DNA from: Shimia sp. CNT1-13L.2
Lineage (GTDB): Bacteria; Pseudomonadota; Alphaproteobacteria; Rhodobacterales; Rhodobacteraceae
Assembly: GCF_024331145.1 (NCBI RefSeq)
Contig: NZ_JANDJO010000008.1
Span: 62,001 to 126,000, forward strand
Direction of reading: 5' to 3'
DNA: 64,000 bases
Both the position numbers and the translations under genes were made by a program. This document shows, one piece after another, positions 53,945-62,324 of this stretch; positions within the stretch are counted from its first letter, which is position 1; each line of letters starts with the position of its first letter. Below the pieces are notes generated by a model. It did not search any database, was not told the DNA's origin, and was given only the letters and a program-made list of their open reading frames with translations.

Positions 53945-55308
53945 CCCGCGTCTACTCGCTGCGCCAAAGGCTCTTCTTCCTTATCCTGACGCCGCTGGTT
54001 CTGATGGCGGTCTTGCTTGGGTTTTGGCGCGTCTCCGTTGCACAACGCACTGCCGAGGAGCTGTTTGACCGCTCACTCCTGTCGGCGGCGCTCGCCATTT
54101 CGCGCGATGTGGCGATCTCTGGCGGAGACGCATTGCTCCCCTCCACGAGCGATCTGATCAGGGACGCAGCCGGTGGTGAAGTCTTCTATCACGCCACCGG
54201 CCCCGGCGGCATCTATGTGACGGGCTATGCCTACCCGCCCCCGCATGGCGAACCGGAGGGGGGAGACCTCTATGTACCGCTGTACTTCGAAGCAACATAC
54301 CGCGCAGAACCTGTCCGTGTTCTGCGCATCATGGAACGCGCGACCATCGATGGCATGACAGGCAATTCGACAGTCACGGTTTGGCAACGGATTTCCGACA
54401 GAAACGAATTTGCATCTCAGCTCGCCAAGCGTGCTGCCGCCCTGATGGGAGGGCTGCTTCTAACTCTGGCACTGGTCGTATGGTTCGCCGTGGCGCGTGG
54501 CCTGCGTCCACTCTTGGATCTGCAGGATGCAATCGCTATCCGGTCACCAGACGACCTGAGCCGCATCAAACGCCCCGTTCCAATCGAAGCACAGGGCATC
54601 GTAGCAACTCTCAATCGTCTGTTTGCAAGAGTGGAAGAGAGCATCTCCGCCCATCAGGTCTTTATTTCCAATGCCGCCCATCAACTCCGAAATCCAGCTG
54701 CAGCGGTCCAGTCCATGGCGGAATCTCTGCGCGATGCACCCTCCGATGAAATCCGAAACCAGAGAATTGAAGAACTTGTGACCGCTGCCCGCGGAGCAGC
54801 CCGCGTGACCGATCAATTGCTGTCGATGGATCGCCTGCGACAACCCATGCCTTCCACCCGCATGGAACAATTCGATCTTGCAGCGGAGATACAGAATGTC
54901 TGTGAAGATATGGCACCGGACGTACTCTCTCGGGGCCTGGCTTTCGAATGGGTTGCTCCGGATAGGAGCATTGAAGTGTGCGGGGACCGGATATTCATTG
55001 CTGAGGCGGTCAAAAATCTGATCGACAACGCGCTCAAACATGGGGGCGCTGAAATGACTTCCATAACTGTTGCATTGCGCCAACAGGACGAGACTGCACT
55101 GATTACGATCAGCGATGACGGAGCGGGACTTTCTCCGGATGACACAGAGCTTGCGCTCGGGCGTTTTTCTCAAGTCCAACCTTCCGATGGCAGCGGGCTG
55201 GGCCTGGCAATCGCAGCCTCAGTTGCAGAGAGGCACGGCGGAACGCTGTCTATAGACAGGGTGGCGATGGGCGCCAGCTTGACCATGGAGCTCATGCTTG
55301 CAACTTGA
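53941..55308 (+). CDS. tctE: Sensor histidine kinase TctE
   Basis: A 455-residue membrane sensor. A first helix (about 11-28) and a second (about 168-184) enclose a periplasmic sensor domain of roughly 140 residues. The HAMP-like linker is followed by the phospho-acceptor His247 in AAHQLRNP, a variant of the usual HELRTP that is common in TctE-type kinases. The ATP-binding domain has the N-box NLIDNALKHGG, the G1 box ISDDGAGLS and the G2 box GSGLGLAIA. The start overlaps the tctD stop. The ligand is probably the carboxylate taken up by TctC. Confidence 0.92.
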   Translation: MTRVYSLRQRLFFLILTPLVLMAVLLGFWRVSVAQRTAEELFDRSLLSAALAISRDVAISGGDALLPSTSDLIRDAAGGEVFYHATGPGGIYVTGYAYPPPHGEPEGGDLYVPLYFEATYRAEPVRVLRIMERATIDGMTGNSTVTVWQRISDRNEFASQLAKRAAALMGGLLLTLALVVWFAVARGLRPLLDLQDAIAIRSPDDLSRIKRPVPIEAQGIVATLNRLFARVEESISAHQVFISNAAHQLRNPAAAVQSMAESLRDAPSDEIRNQRIEELVTAARGAARVTDQLLSMDRLRQPMPSTRMEQFDLAAEIQNVCEDMAPDVLSRGLAFEWVAPDRSIEVCGDRIFIAEAVKNLIDNALKHGGAEMTSITVALRQQDETALITISDDGAGLSPDDTELALGRFSQVQPSDGSGLGLAIAASVAERHGGTLSIDRVAMGASLTMELMLAT

Positions 55309-55803
55309 GCGATTTTTGCAGACTGGAAGGAGCCAAAGCAATGCCTTTTGAAAAGGCAGTCGTTGCGAATTCAACGTGACCGCTAGGGTGTTTGGTAAAC
55401 TAAGTTGCTGAGTTTAAGCTGAGCTAGTTCGAATCTACTCAAATGCATTTCACTTCCCTGGTGCATTCCTAGAAAGGTAGTTGGCAACCAATAGGACACC
55501 GCCCAGGTAGACAGAGACTTCTTTCGGCAAATCGAACCTTGGTGTTTAACGAAGCGAACAGACGGTTCGAAGCTCGTGTGATCGAGGCTGCAATGCGCAG
55601 GGATACCTGATTACAAAGTTTGCCAAGATGATGCTGAAGGAACACCTGTATAGTTGCACCCTAGGCTCTGCGGGCGCTGTCCTTTCTCAGGCATCATCGA
55701 ACCGGAAATTGGAAACGAACAACAATGTGACTTCTGTGAAGTCGAGGGAGATAAAGTCCCATCCAGCACTCGTGAAAGACACTATCAATGGTTTCTCCAA
55801 ACA
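55309..55803. other. Intergenic region, no gene supported
   Basis: About 495 bases between tctE and the terminator of the BMP operon, visibly poorer in GC than the neighbouring genes. It holds short inverted repeats: TGCCTTTT/AAAAGGCA at 55342-55358, CGTTG/CAACG at 55361-55376, and CGAAC/GTTCG near 55556. A 68-codon frame at 55628-55834 runs into the terminator and has no family features. The stretch may be decayed coding or mobile DNA, but no recognisable remnant was found. Confidence 0.4.
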
Positions 55804-55829
55804 TAAAAAACGCCCCCAGGCTTGGGGGC
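55804..55829 (-). terminator. Intrinsic terminator of the BMP-ABC operon
   Basis: CGCCCCCA (55810-55817) pairs with TGGGGGCG (55822-55829) around GGCT. On the - strand the stem is followed by six T (55809-55804). It lies 34 bases beyond the stop of the receptor gene, the last gene of the leftward operon, and is the clearest intrinsic terminator in the window. Confidence 0.85.
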
Positions 55830-55862
55830 GATAGTAAGAAGAGGATCGCTTGGTTTCGGGTT

Positions 55863-56816
55863 TTATTGAGGTTCTACAACCAAGTCACCTGACGTCATGG
55901 CCTCGATTAGATTACCGACTTCGGCCACAACGTCTGCCGGGATGTCCGGGTGGAAAGACCCGATCCGCATGGCACGCTCATTGCCCATATCCGCCCGATA
56001 GAGCGCGCCTTCCAGTTTGCCGGCTGCTGCCAGCTCCAGGTACGACCGCATGTTGCCACGGACATCCAGGATGGCGGATTGCAGGATTTCCGGCCATTCG
56101 TTGATTGCATCCCGATAGATGCCGATGCCATAGACGCCTTTTTCCTGAACGGCCTGCATGGAGCCCAGCGTCGCGCTGTCCATTGTCGGCCAGACGACAT
56201 CGGCACCCTGGGAAATCTGGTTCAGGGCAGCCTCTTTGCCCTTGGCAATGTCATCCCAATCGCCCGTCCAGGTAACCAGAACACTGACGTCGGGATTGGC
56301 CGCCTTGGCGCCCGCTTCGTAGCCCGCAACCGTGTCGGTCGTGAACTTGAACTTCTGCGCCGCGATGATGCCGATGGTGCCTGTGTCGGACATGGAACCC
56401 GCGACATAGCCCATCAGATAGGCGATTTGGCTGAAATAGAAGTCCGCGTTGGCAATGTTGCCCTTTGTGCCCAATCCGTTGTTCACCATGAACATGGTAT
56501 CTGGGAAGCGGGTTGCGACGCGTTCCACTGCGTCCTGGAATTCTCCACCGTGGCCGATCACCAGATCATATCCCCGGCGCGCATAGTCGCTCAGGACTTC
56601 AATCTGCTCCGGCTGATGCACGCTTTCGGAAAAAGCGGCTTCAAAGCCGAGTGCATCCCCTGCCTGGGTGAGACCTTCGAAACCAGCCTGGTTCCAGCCA
56701 TTGTCGGAAATCGATCCGGGCATGACGATCGCGGCGCGCTCGATCCCTTCAGCCACCGCAGGCCCTGCCAACATCAGCGCTGTAAGCCCCGCCAATAGTT
56801 TGGATTTCAGTTGCAT
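55863..56816 (-). CDS. BMP-family ABC transporter substrate-binding protein
   Basis: A 317-residue periplasmic (or lipoprotein-like) receptor of the BmpA/PnrA family, whose members bind nucleosides or related bases. It has a signal peptide (MQLKSKLLAGLTALMLAGPA, cleavage near residue 22) without a lipobox cysteine. The motif IVMPGSISDNGWNQAGFEGL at residues 29-48 is typical. GHGGEFQDAVERVATRFPDT and FYFSQIAYLMGYVAGSM are conserved further on. The ATG at 56816 has GGGAGA upstream. It is the last gene of the leftward operon and is followed by a strong terminator. Confidence 0.9.
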   Translation of the reverse strand: MQLKSKLLAGLTALMLAGPAVAEGIERAAIVMPGSISDNGWNQAGFEGLTQAGDALGFEAAFSESVHQPEQIEVLSDYARRGYDLVIGHGGEFQDAVERVATRFPDTMFMVNNGLGTKGNIANADFYFSQIAYLMGYVAGSMSDTGTIGIIAAQKFKFTTDTVAGYEAGAKAANPDVSVLVTWTGDWDDIAKGKEAALNQISQGADVVWPTMDSATLGSMQAVQEKGVYGIGIYRDAINEWPEILQSAILDVRGNMRSYLELAAAGKLEGALYRADMGNERAMRIGSFHPDIPADVVAEVGNLIEAMTSGDLVVEPQ

Positions 56817-56905
56817 TGCTTTTCTCCCTTATTGGATATGCGTTGTCAGGGTGACGGGAGGATCGTGACGTGAAAAACGATGGTTTCTCACGTCACGGCT
56901 GAGAT

Positions 56906-57838
56906 TTATCGATGCTCTCGATCGTAGGGCAGCCCAACGCTGGCAGGTGCGCTGGCCTTGGCGCCAAGAGCCACCAGAGCGATCAGCGACGCCAGGTAAG
57001 GCAATATCAGGAAGAGCTGATAGGGTATCTCTGGCGACGTGAATTGCAGCTTGAACTGCACGGCATCACAGAAGCCGAAGAAGAGCGCCGCGCATATTGC
57101 GCCGACCGGCGACCAACGGCCCAAGATGATGGCCGCAAGCGCAATGAACCCTTTGCCAGCGCTCATCCCTTCCGCAAACACATAGACTTGCGACAAGACC
57201 AGATGCACCCCAGCCAGCGCCGCGAGAGCACCGCTGACTCCGATCGCGAGGAATTGCATGCGAAAGACGGGAACCCCAGCCAGATCCGCAGCCTTCGGGT
57301 TTTCACCAACGGCGCGCAGGTCCAGCCCCTTGTGGGATTTCATCAGCCAGAACCAGCCCACGATTGCCAAGCCGATCAATAGGTAGAACAGCGGATCCTG
57401 GGAAAACAGGGACGGTCCCACAACGGGAATATCCGACAGGAAGGGAATGTTGATCTGCGAGAACCCGTTCACCCGCGCCCCTCCGGCCTGAGCGCCGAAT
57501 ATCTGGCGGGACAGAAACGCTGTGAGACCCGCCAGAAGAAGGTTCAGCGCGATACCGCCAACCAGCTGGTTTATGCGCAGGCGGATAGACATATACCCAA
57601 GAAGCAAACCAGAAATCAGGCCGCAAACGATGCCGCACCCGAGCCCGATCATGGCCGAGCCCGTAGCGAAGGAACCTGCCGCGGCACCAAGCGCGCCGGC
57701 AAGGATCTGACCTTCGAGGCCGATGTTGTACAGCCCGCCGCGTTCCGCGATCACCCCACCAAGGGCAGCGAACGCAATTGGCGTCCCCAATCGGGCGGTT
57801 CCGGCAAGGATGTCGCCCAGCAAAACAAGATCAATCAT
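56906..57838 (-). CDS. BMP-type ABC transporter permease (second)
   Basis: A 310-residue inner-membrane permease of the BPD_transp_2 group with about eight helices. It has AFAALGGVIAERGGLYNIGLEG near residue 25 (shown in part: ALGGVIAERGGLYNIGLEG), a family hallmark. GENPKAADLAGVPVFRMQF is also typical of the RbsC-like sugar and nucleoside permeases. It begins three bases after the other permease and is followed by the receptor gene. The two permeases, the dual ATPase and the receptor make one complete importer. Confidence 0.9.
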   Translation of the reverse strand: MIDLVLLGDILAGTARLGTPIAFAALGGVIAERGGLYNIGLEGQILAGALGAAAGSFATGSAMIGLGCGIVCGLISGLLLGYMSIRLRINQLVGGIALNLLLAGLTAFLSRQIFGAQAGGARVNGFSQINIPFLSDIPVVGPSLFSQDPLFYLLIGLAIVGWFWLMKSHKGLDLRAVGENPKAADLAGVPVFRMQFLAIGVSGALAALAGVHLVLSQVYVFAEGMSAGKGFIALAAIILGRWSPVGAICAALFFGFCDAVQFKLQFTSPEIPYQLFLILPYLASLIALVALGAKASAPASVGLPYDREHR

Positions 57839-57841
57839 AGC

Positions 57842-58927
57842 CTATGCCTCTTTCTGTTGGCGTTGTGTCTGGCGGCGCAGTCGCAGGTTCTCCACCAGAC
57901 GTTTCAGAATGGGTTTTGACCCGTTTCGCGGTGCCACGAGAGCGGCCGCGACAAGAACCACGACAAGCCCCTCGACCACTTCGATGACGGAACTGTCGAC
58001 TCCGACGGCACGTTGCATCGTGCCTGCCCCGGCGGAGAGCCCCGCGAGGAAAAGCGCGGTCAACGGCGCGACAATTGGGTTAAGGGCCGCGAGAAAGGCG
58101 ACAACAATTCCGTCATAGCCGTAGCCATCGCTAAACAGGTGGAACAGGCGATACTTCAACCCGATCACCTCGATCGCGCCGGCCATGCCTGCAAGGCTGC
58201 CGCCGATCAACATGGCGCGGATGATGGTCTTTTTCTGATCGACACCGGCATAGGCCGCAGCGCGCGCATTGCGCCCCACCAGATCGAGTTGGAACCCAGA
58301 TGGCGTGAAGCGCAGCCAGAAATACAAGATGAGCGCCATCGCCAGCCCGAAAACAAAGCCCACATGGGTATCAGATTGCGGCATCAGAATAGGCAGGCGA
58401 TAGGCTTCCGAGACTTCATCGGAATAAGGGTATGGCGCGCCTTCAGCCAAGAGCGGCCCGGCCACGGCGTAGCTGACGATGTGAATCGCGATGAAGTTCA
58501 TCAAGAGCGTGACAATGACCTCATTCGTGCCTCGGTAGGCTTTGAGATACGCGGGGATTGCCGCCCAGAAGGCCCCGCCAACGGCGGCGGCGAGAAAGAT
58601 CAGCGGCACGCCCAAAACACCGGGCAAATCGGGGACCGCCAAAGCAAACACAGCGCCGAACAACCCGCCAATATAGATCTGCCCCTCGCCACCGATGTTG
58701 AACACACCAGCGCGCATCGGAATGATCACGGCCAGCCCAGCAAGAAGCATCGGCGAGGCTTTGACGAGGGTATTGGAGAAGCCCCAATAGTTCAGGAAGG
58801 ATTCCAGGAACAGAACCTTGTAGGCTTCAAACGGGTTGTGCCCGTCCAGCAGGATCAGCACACCGCCGACGCTCAGCGCCAACAACAAGGCAATCCCGAT
58901 CCGGCGTTGCATGGTAAATCTGTTCAT
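57842..58927 (-). CDS. BMP-type ABC transporter permease (first)
   Basis: A 361-residue inner-membrane permease with about nine to ten helices. It contains LVKASPMLLAGLAVIIPMRAGVFNIGGEGQIYIGG (shown in part: IPMRAGVFNIGGEGQIYIGG) around residue 70, typical of the family. The segment GRNARAAAYAGVDQKKTIIR is also conserved. Its start overlaps the ATPase stop (ATGA). It pairs with the shorter permease in a heterodimeric channel. Confidence 0.9.
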   Translation of the reverse strand: MNRFTMQRRIGIALLLALSVGGVLILLDGHNPFEAYKVLFLESFLNYWGFSNTLVKASPMLLAGLAVIIPMRAGVFNIGGEGQIYIGGLFGAVFALAVPDLPGVLGVPLIFLAAAVGGAFWAAIPAYLKAYRGTNEVIVTLLMNFIAIHIVSYAVAGPLLAEGAPYPYSDEVSEAYRLPILMPQSDTHVGFVFGLAMALILYFWLRFTPSGFQLDLVGRNARAAAYAGVDQKKTIIRAMLIGGSLAGMAGAIEVIGLKYRLFHLFSDGYGYDGIVVAFLAALNPIVAPLTALFLAGLSAGAGTMQRAVGVDSSVIEVVEGLVVVLVAAALVAPRNGSKPILKRLVENLRLRRQTQRQQKEA

Positions 58928-60453
58928 TGTACCTCCTCCGGCGCTGCGGTCATCAAGAGCCCGATGTCTTGAAGAGTTGTGTTTTCTGGATCGACAACAC
59001 CTGTGATCCGGCCAAAGGCCATCACGGCGACGCGGTCAGAGATGTCGAGCACATGTTCAAGTTCGGTGGAGATGTAGAGAACCCCCACACCGCTTTGGGC
59101 GACGGCGCGGATCTGGTTCTGAACAAACTCTGTTGCGCCGACATCAAGCCCTTTGGTCGGTTGTACGACGACCAAAAGATTGCGCGCGCGGGCCACTTCT
59201 CGGGCCAGAACGATCTTTTGTTGGTTGCCACCCGATAGGGCAGATGCGTTCAACTTCGGGTCCGGGGGCCGAATGTCAAAACCCGCAATCACGTCGTTCG
59301 CGATCTCGTGCATCGCACGCCGGGAAATCAGGCCACCAGACTTGAACCTGTCTTCGCCGATAGAGCGGAAGGCCAGATTTTCTTCGACGCTCAGCGACAG
59401 AACCAAACCTTCGGCATGGCGGTCCTCGGGCACGAAGCCGATGCCATCTTCTATGCGCGAAGCGATGGAGGCGCTGGATATCTCCGTACCATTCAGGAGG
59501 ATGGCACCGCGGGTCTGCCTTTTGAGACCGGTGATCACCTCGCTCAACTCGGTCTGACCATTGCCGTCGATCCCGGCGATGCCAAGGATTTCGCCAGCCT
59601 TCACCGTGAGGGTCACATCCTTCAGTATTTCCGCGCCGCCTGGATCGGTCAGGCAGACACCAGAGACAACCAGGGCGTCCCATTCAGAGATGGTGTCGTT
59701 TTGGGCCCTTTTGGCCTTGGGCGTCTCACCCGTTTCGCCGGACGGTGTTTCTCCCATCATAAGCGCTGACATCTGGGCCATAGGCGTGGTCGCAACCGGA
59801 AGAATGCCCTCGACACGCCCATGGCGCATAATCATGACGCGATCGGCAATTTCGCGGATTTCATCGAGCTTGTGGCTGATGAAAAAGACAAGACAGCCGT
59901 TGGCGACCAGCTTGCGCACCCCTTGCAGAAACGGCGCAACCTCGGTCGGGGCAAGCACGCTGGTAGGCTCATCCAGGATGAGGATCGATACATCGCGAAA
60001 CAACGCCTTGAGGATTTCCACCCGCTGCTTCATTCCCACGGGCATTTCCGCGACGCGGATGTCAAAATCCACGACAAAGTCAAAGTCCCTGCAAAGCTGG
60101 CGAATGCGCGCCCGCGCTTCGGCACCCCTCTTTGTGCTGGGCAAACCTATCAGAATGTTCTCTTCGGCGGTCATCGCGCCAACCAGGCTGAAATGCTGGT
60201 GGATCATGCCGATCCCATGCTCAATCGCCTTTGCTGGGCTGGTCACCGAAACAGGTGTTCCTCCCAGTGTGATTTCGCCGTTATCGGGCTGATACAATCC
60301 GATCAGAACGCTTGCGAGCGTGGTTTTCCCCGCTCCGTTTTCACCCAGAATCGCAATGCACTCGCCTTTTGAGGCCAGCAGATTGACGTCGCGCAATGCA
60401 CGCACAGCGCCAAACGACTTGTCGATGCCGGTGACTTTCAAAAATGGTTCCAA
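58924..60453 (-). CDS. BMP-type ABC transporter ATP-binding protein (two ATPase domains)
   Basis: A 509-residue protein with two ABC domains in one chain. The first (about 5-240) has an intact Walker A, ILGENGAGKTTLAS. The second (about 265-505) has a degenerate Walker A, GIDGNGQTELS, without the lysine, but a good signature ALSGGNQQKIVLAREVA. This layout is usual for RbsA-like and BMP importers. The start codon is TTG at 60453, because GGGAGG lies six bases upstream and homology begins there (EPFLKVTGIDKSFGAV). A TTG at 60483 has no ribosome binding site. It is the first gene of the leftward operon. Confidence 0.9.
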   Translation of the reverse strand: MEPFLKVTGIDKSFGAVRALRDVNLLASKGECIAILGENGAGKTTLASVLIGLYQPDNGEITLGGTPVSVTSPAKAIEHGIGMIHQHFSLVGAMTAEENILIGLPSTKRGAEARARIRQLCRDFDFVVDFDIRVAEMPVGMKQRVEILKALFRDVSILILDEPTSVLAPTEVAPFLQGVRKLVANGCLVFFISHKLDEIREIADRVMIMRHGRVEGILPVATTPMAQMSALMMGETPSGETGETPKAKRAQNDTISEWDALVVSGVCLTDPGGAEILKDVTLTVKAGEILGIAGIDGNGQTELSEVITGLKRQTRGAILLNGTEISSASIASRIEDGIGFVPEDRHAEGLVLSLSVEENLAFRSIGEDRFKSGGLISRRAMHEIANDVIAGFDIRPPDPKLNASALSGGNQQKIVLAREVARARNLLVVVQPTKGLDVGATEFVQNQIRAVAQSGVGVLYISTELEHVLDISDRVAVMAFGRITGVVDPENTTLQDIGLLMTAAPEEVQ

Positions 60454-60498
60454 GACAACCTCCCAACTTTCACCCAAATTCAAGAGAGGATGCCCCGT

Positions 60499-60532
60499 CT
60501 TCTCAAATTAGAAGATTTCACCTCACAGGTGA
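60499..60532. promoter_or_regulatory. Two LysR-type palindromes in the divergent promoter region
   Basis: CTTCTCAAATTAGAAG (60499-60514) is a 5-6-5 inverted repeat with a T-N11-A core, the classic LysR box. TCACCTCACAGGTGA (60518-60532) is a 6-3-6 palindrome immediately next to it. Both lie between the BMP importer operon and the LysR gene and could serve as its two binding sites. Confidence 0.55.
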
Positions 60533-60616
60533 GAATTTCGCCCACATGTGAACGGGCAATCGGGTTAGAGTAGAGTAACGAAACAACAACCCATCAGGAG
60601 AGCAAAGCCGCGCACC

Positions 60617-61543
60617 ATGGCGAAGATACCGTCGTTGAAAAGCATTCAGGCCTTCGAAGCGGCCTGCCGACATCTGAGCTTCAAGGATGCCGCCGATGAA
60701 CTATGCGTTACTCCGACGGCTATTTCTCATCAGATCAAATCGCTGGAGGATCAACTTGGGGTGCCCCTGTTTCACCGGCTGACCCGCGCCTTGAAACTGA
60801 CGGAAGATGGGGCCAACTACGCGCCGCACATCATAGAGGCCTTCAAGAACATCGAAGCCGCCTCTCTCGCGCTGGAAGAAGACGACCTCGCGGGCACTTT
60901 GACAATCTCGACAACCGGGTCGTTTGCAGCCAATTGGCTTAGCCCGCGACTGCGAGGCTTTTACGAGAAATACCCGGAGATTTCGGTAAGGGTTCTGTCT
61001 AGCGATCACTTGGTGGATTTCAAATCCAGCGATGTAGATGTCGCCATTCGGTACGGTCATGGCGATTACCCTGACAGCCATGTGGCCTGGGTCCTGAATG
61101 ACTGGGTGGCCCCTGTCTGTAGCGCCGAAAAGGCTGGGTCACTGGGTTCTCCAGAAGACCTCCTGAAGTCTCGTTTGATCGAATACCAATGGAGCGGATT
61201 TTCAGACGTGGATCCGAACTGGGAACGCTGGATGGATGCGGTTGGCTTACGAACCGGTGCAGTTGAGCCCTACGTAACCTACTCCGAGGAACACATCTGC
61301 TTGTTGACGGCAAGCGATGGTCATGGCGTGGCCCTTGTCAGCCTATTGGCCGCCGCACGTTTTCTGGAACGTGGCATGCTGGTCGCACCCTTTGACACGG
61401 CATTGAAAAACAAGAGCTATTTTCTTGTCTGCCCAGAGACTTACGCCAACCGTGCACGCGTGCGCGTGTTCCGCGAATGGCTCTTGGACCAGGCGGATGA
61501 ATTTCGCGACAGCGCCGTAGGTCGACGGTTTTTCGAAGACTAA
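60617..61543 (+). CDS. LysR-family regulator (GcvA-like) of the BMP/amidohydrolase cluster
   Basis: A 308-residue LysR-type regulator. It begins MAKIPSLKSIQAFEAACRHL, with the helix-turn-helix over LSFKDAADELCVTPTAISHQIKSLE (shown in part: AADELCVTPTAISHQIKSL). It belongs to the GcvA-like group. It lies divergent from the BMP importer and upstream of the DUF1989, amidohydrolase and deacetylase genes on its own strand, so it is placed to control both arms of the cluster. The start has AGGAG 14 bases upstream, rather far, but no better site was seen. Confidence 0.88.
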   Translation: MAKIPSLKSIQAFEAACRHLSFKDAADELCVTPTAISHQIKSLEDQLGVPLFHRLTRALKLTEDGANYAPHIIEAFKNIEAASLALEEDDLAGTLTISTTGSFAANWLSPRLRGFYEKYPEISVRVLSSDHLVDFKSSDVDVAIRYGHGDYPDSHVAWVLNDWVAPVCSAEKAGSLGSPEDLLKSRLIEYQWSGFSDVDPNWERWMDAVGLRTGAVEPYVTYSEEHICLLTASDGHGVALVSLLAAARFLERGMLVAPFDTALKNKSYFLVCPETYANRARVRVFREWLLDQADEFRDSAVGRRFFED

Positions 61544-61640
61544 AGAAGCCGCCACAATCTAATCCGTCGCTTGAATTTTTGTCATTTCTAAATTGCCGTG
61601 AAGCATGCGTTTCTGAGCCCCTAATCAGGAGTTCTTGCAC

Positions 61641-62324
61641 ATGCAAAATTTTGACCCTTCTCAACCCGATGGCTTCAATCAAACGATGGACAGCTCGGTC
61701 TCCGCAGACGGCCTCCCGATCATTGCAGAACGGTACACGGTACCAGCACGCAGCGGGGTCGCAGTGTATTTGGCCACTGGACAGACTTTGACAATCACCA
61801 ATCCGACCGGCTGGCAAGTCTGCGATTTCTGGGCCTTCAATGCCGCAGAGCTGCACGAATATATGTCCATGTCGCACGTGCATACGGACCTTCTGTCTGT
61901 TTTTCCAAAGGTTGGTGACTCGTTGGTCAGCAATCTTCGCAATCCGCTTCTGACGCTGACCCAAGATTCGTCGCCGGGAGTTCATGACACAACGATCGCC
62001 GCTTGCGATGCCAACCGGTACAAGCAACTTGGGGTGCCCCACTACCACGAGAACTGCGCCGACAACTTGAGGCAGGCCCTGCTTGTCATCGGGCAAAAAG
62101 CACCGCTTGTGCCAGCCCCCTTCAATCTTTGGATGAACGTCCCGGTTGCCCCTGATGGCAGCCTTGCATGGGCGGCGCCAGTGTCCAAACCGGGGGAAGC
62201 CATTACCTTCAAGGCCGAGATGCCAGTCTACGCCGTAATGTCGGCCTGCCCGCAGGATGTCACTCCGGTCAATGGGGATGAAGGCCAACCAAGCGCCCTG
62301 GAATTTGTCGTCCATGAAGGCTGA
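61641..62324 (+). CDS. DUF1989 (urea carboxylase-associated) family protein
   Basis: A 227-residue protein of the DUF1989 family, members of which are found near urea carboxylase, guanidine and purine-use genes. Visible features are TLTITNPTGWQVCDFWAFNA (about residues 48-67), SNLRNPLLTLTQDS, and the C-x-H-type stretch GVPHYHENCADNL (about 132-144), which may bind a metal. The biochemical role is not settled. The ATG at 61641 has AGGAG nine bases upstream; a TTG two codons earlier is possible. The stop overlaps the amidohydrolase gene, so the two proteins are made together. Confidence 0.86.
   Translation: MQNFDPSQPDGFNQTMDSSVSADGLPIIAERYTVPARSGVAVYLATGQTLTITNPTGWQVCDFWAFNAAELHEYMSMSHVHTDLLSVFPKVGDSLVSNLRNPLLTLTQDSSPGVHDTTIAACDANRYKQLGVPHYHENCADNLRQALLVIGQKAPLVPAPFNLWMNVPVAPDGSLAWAAPVSKPGEAITFKAEMPVYAVMSACPQDVTPVNGDEGQPSALEFVVHEG

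Noticed and set aside
55547-55580. GGTTCGAAGC resembling a tRNA T-arm
   Set aside because: The flanking bases do not form the five-base T-stem, and no acceptor, D or anticodon arm could be placed.
55628-55834. 68-codon frame in the low-GC gap
   Set aside because: No family features, no convincing ribosome binding site, and it runs through the clear terminator of the BMP operon.
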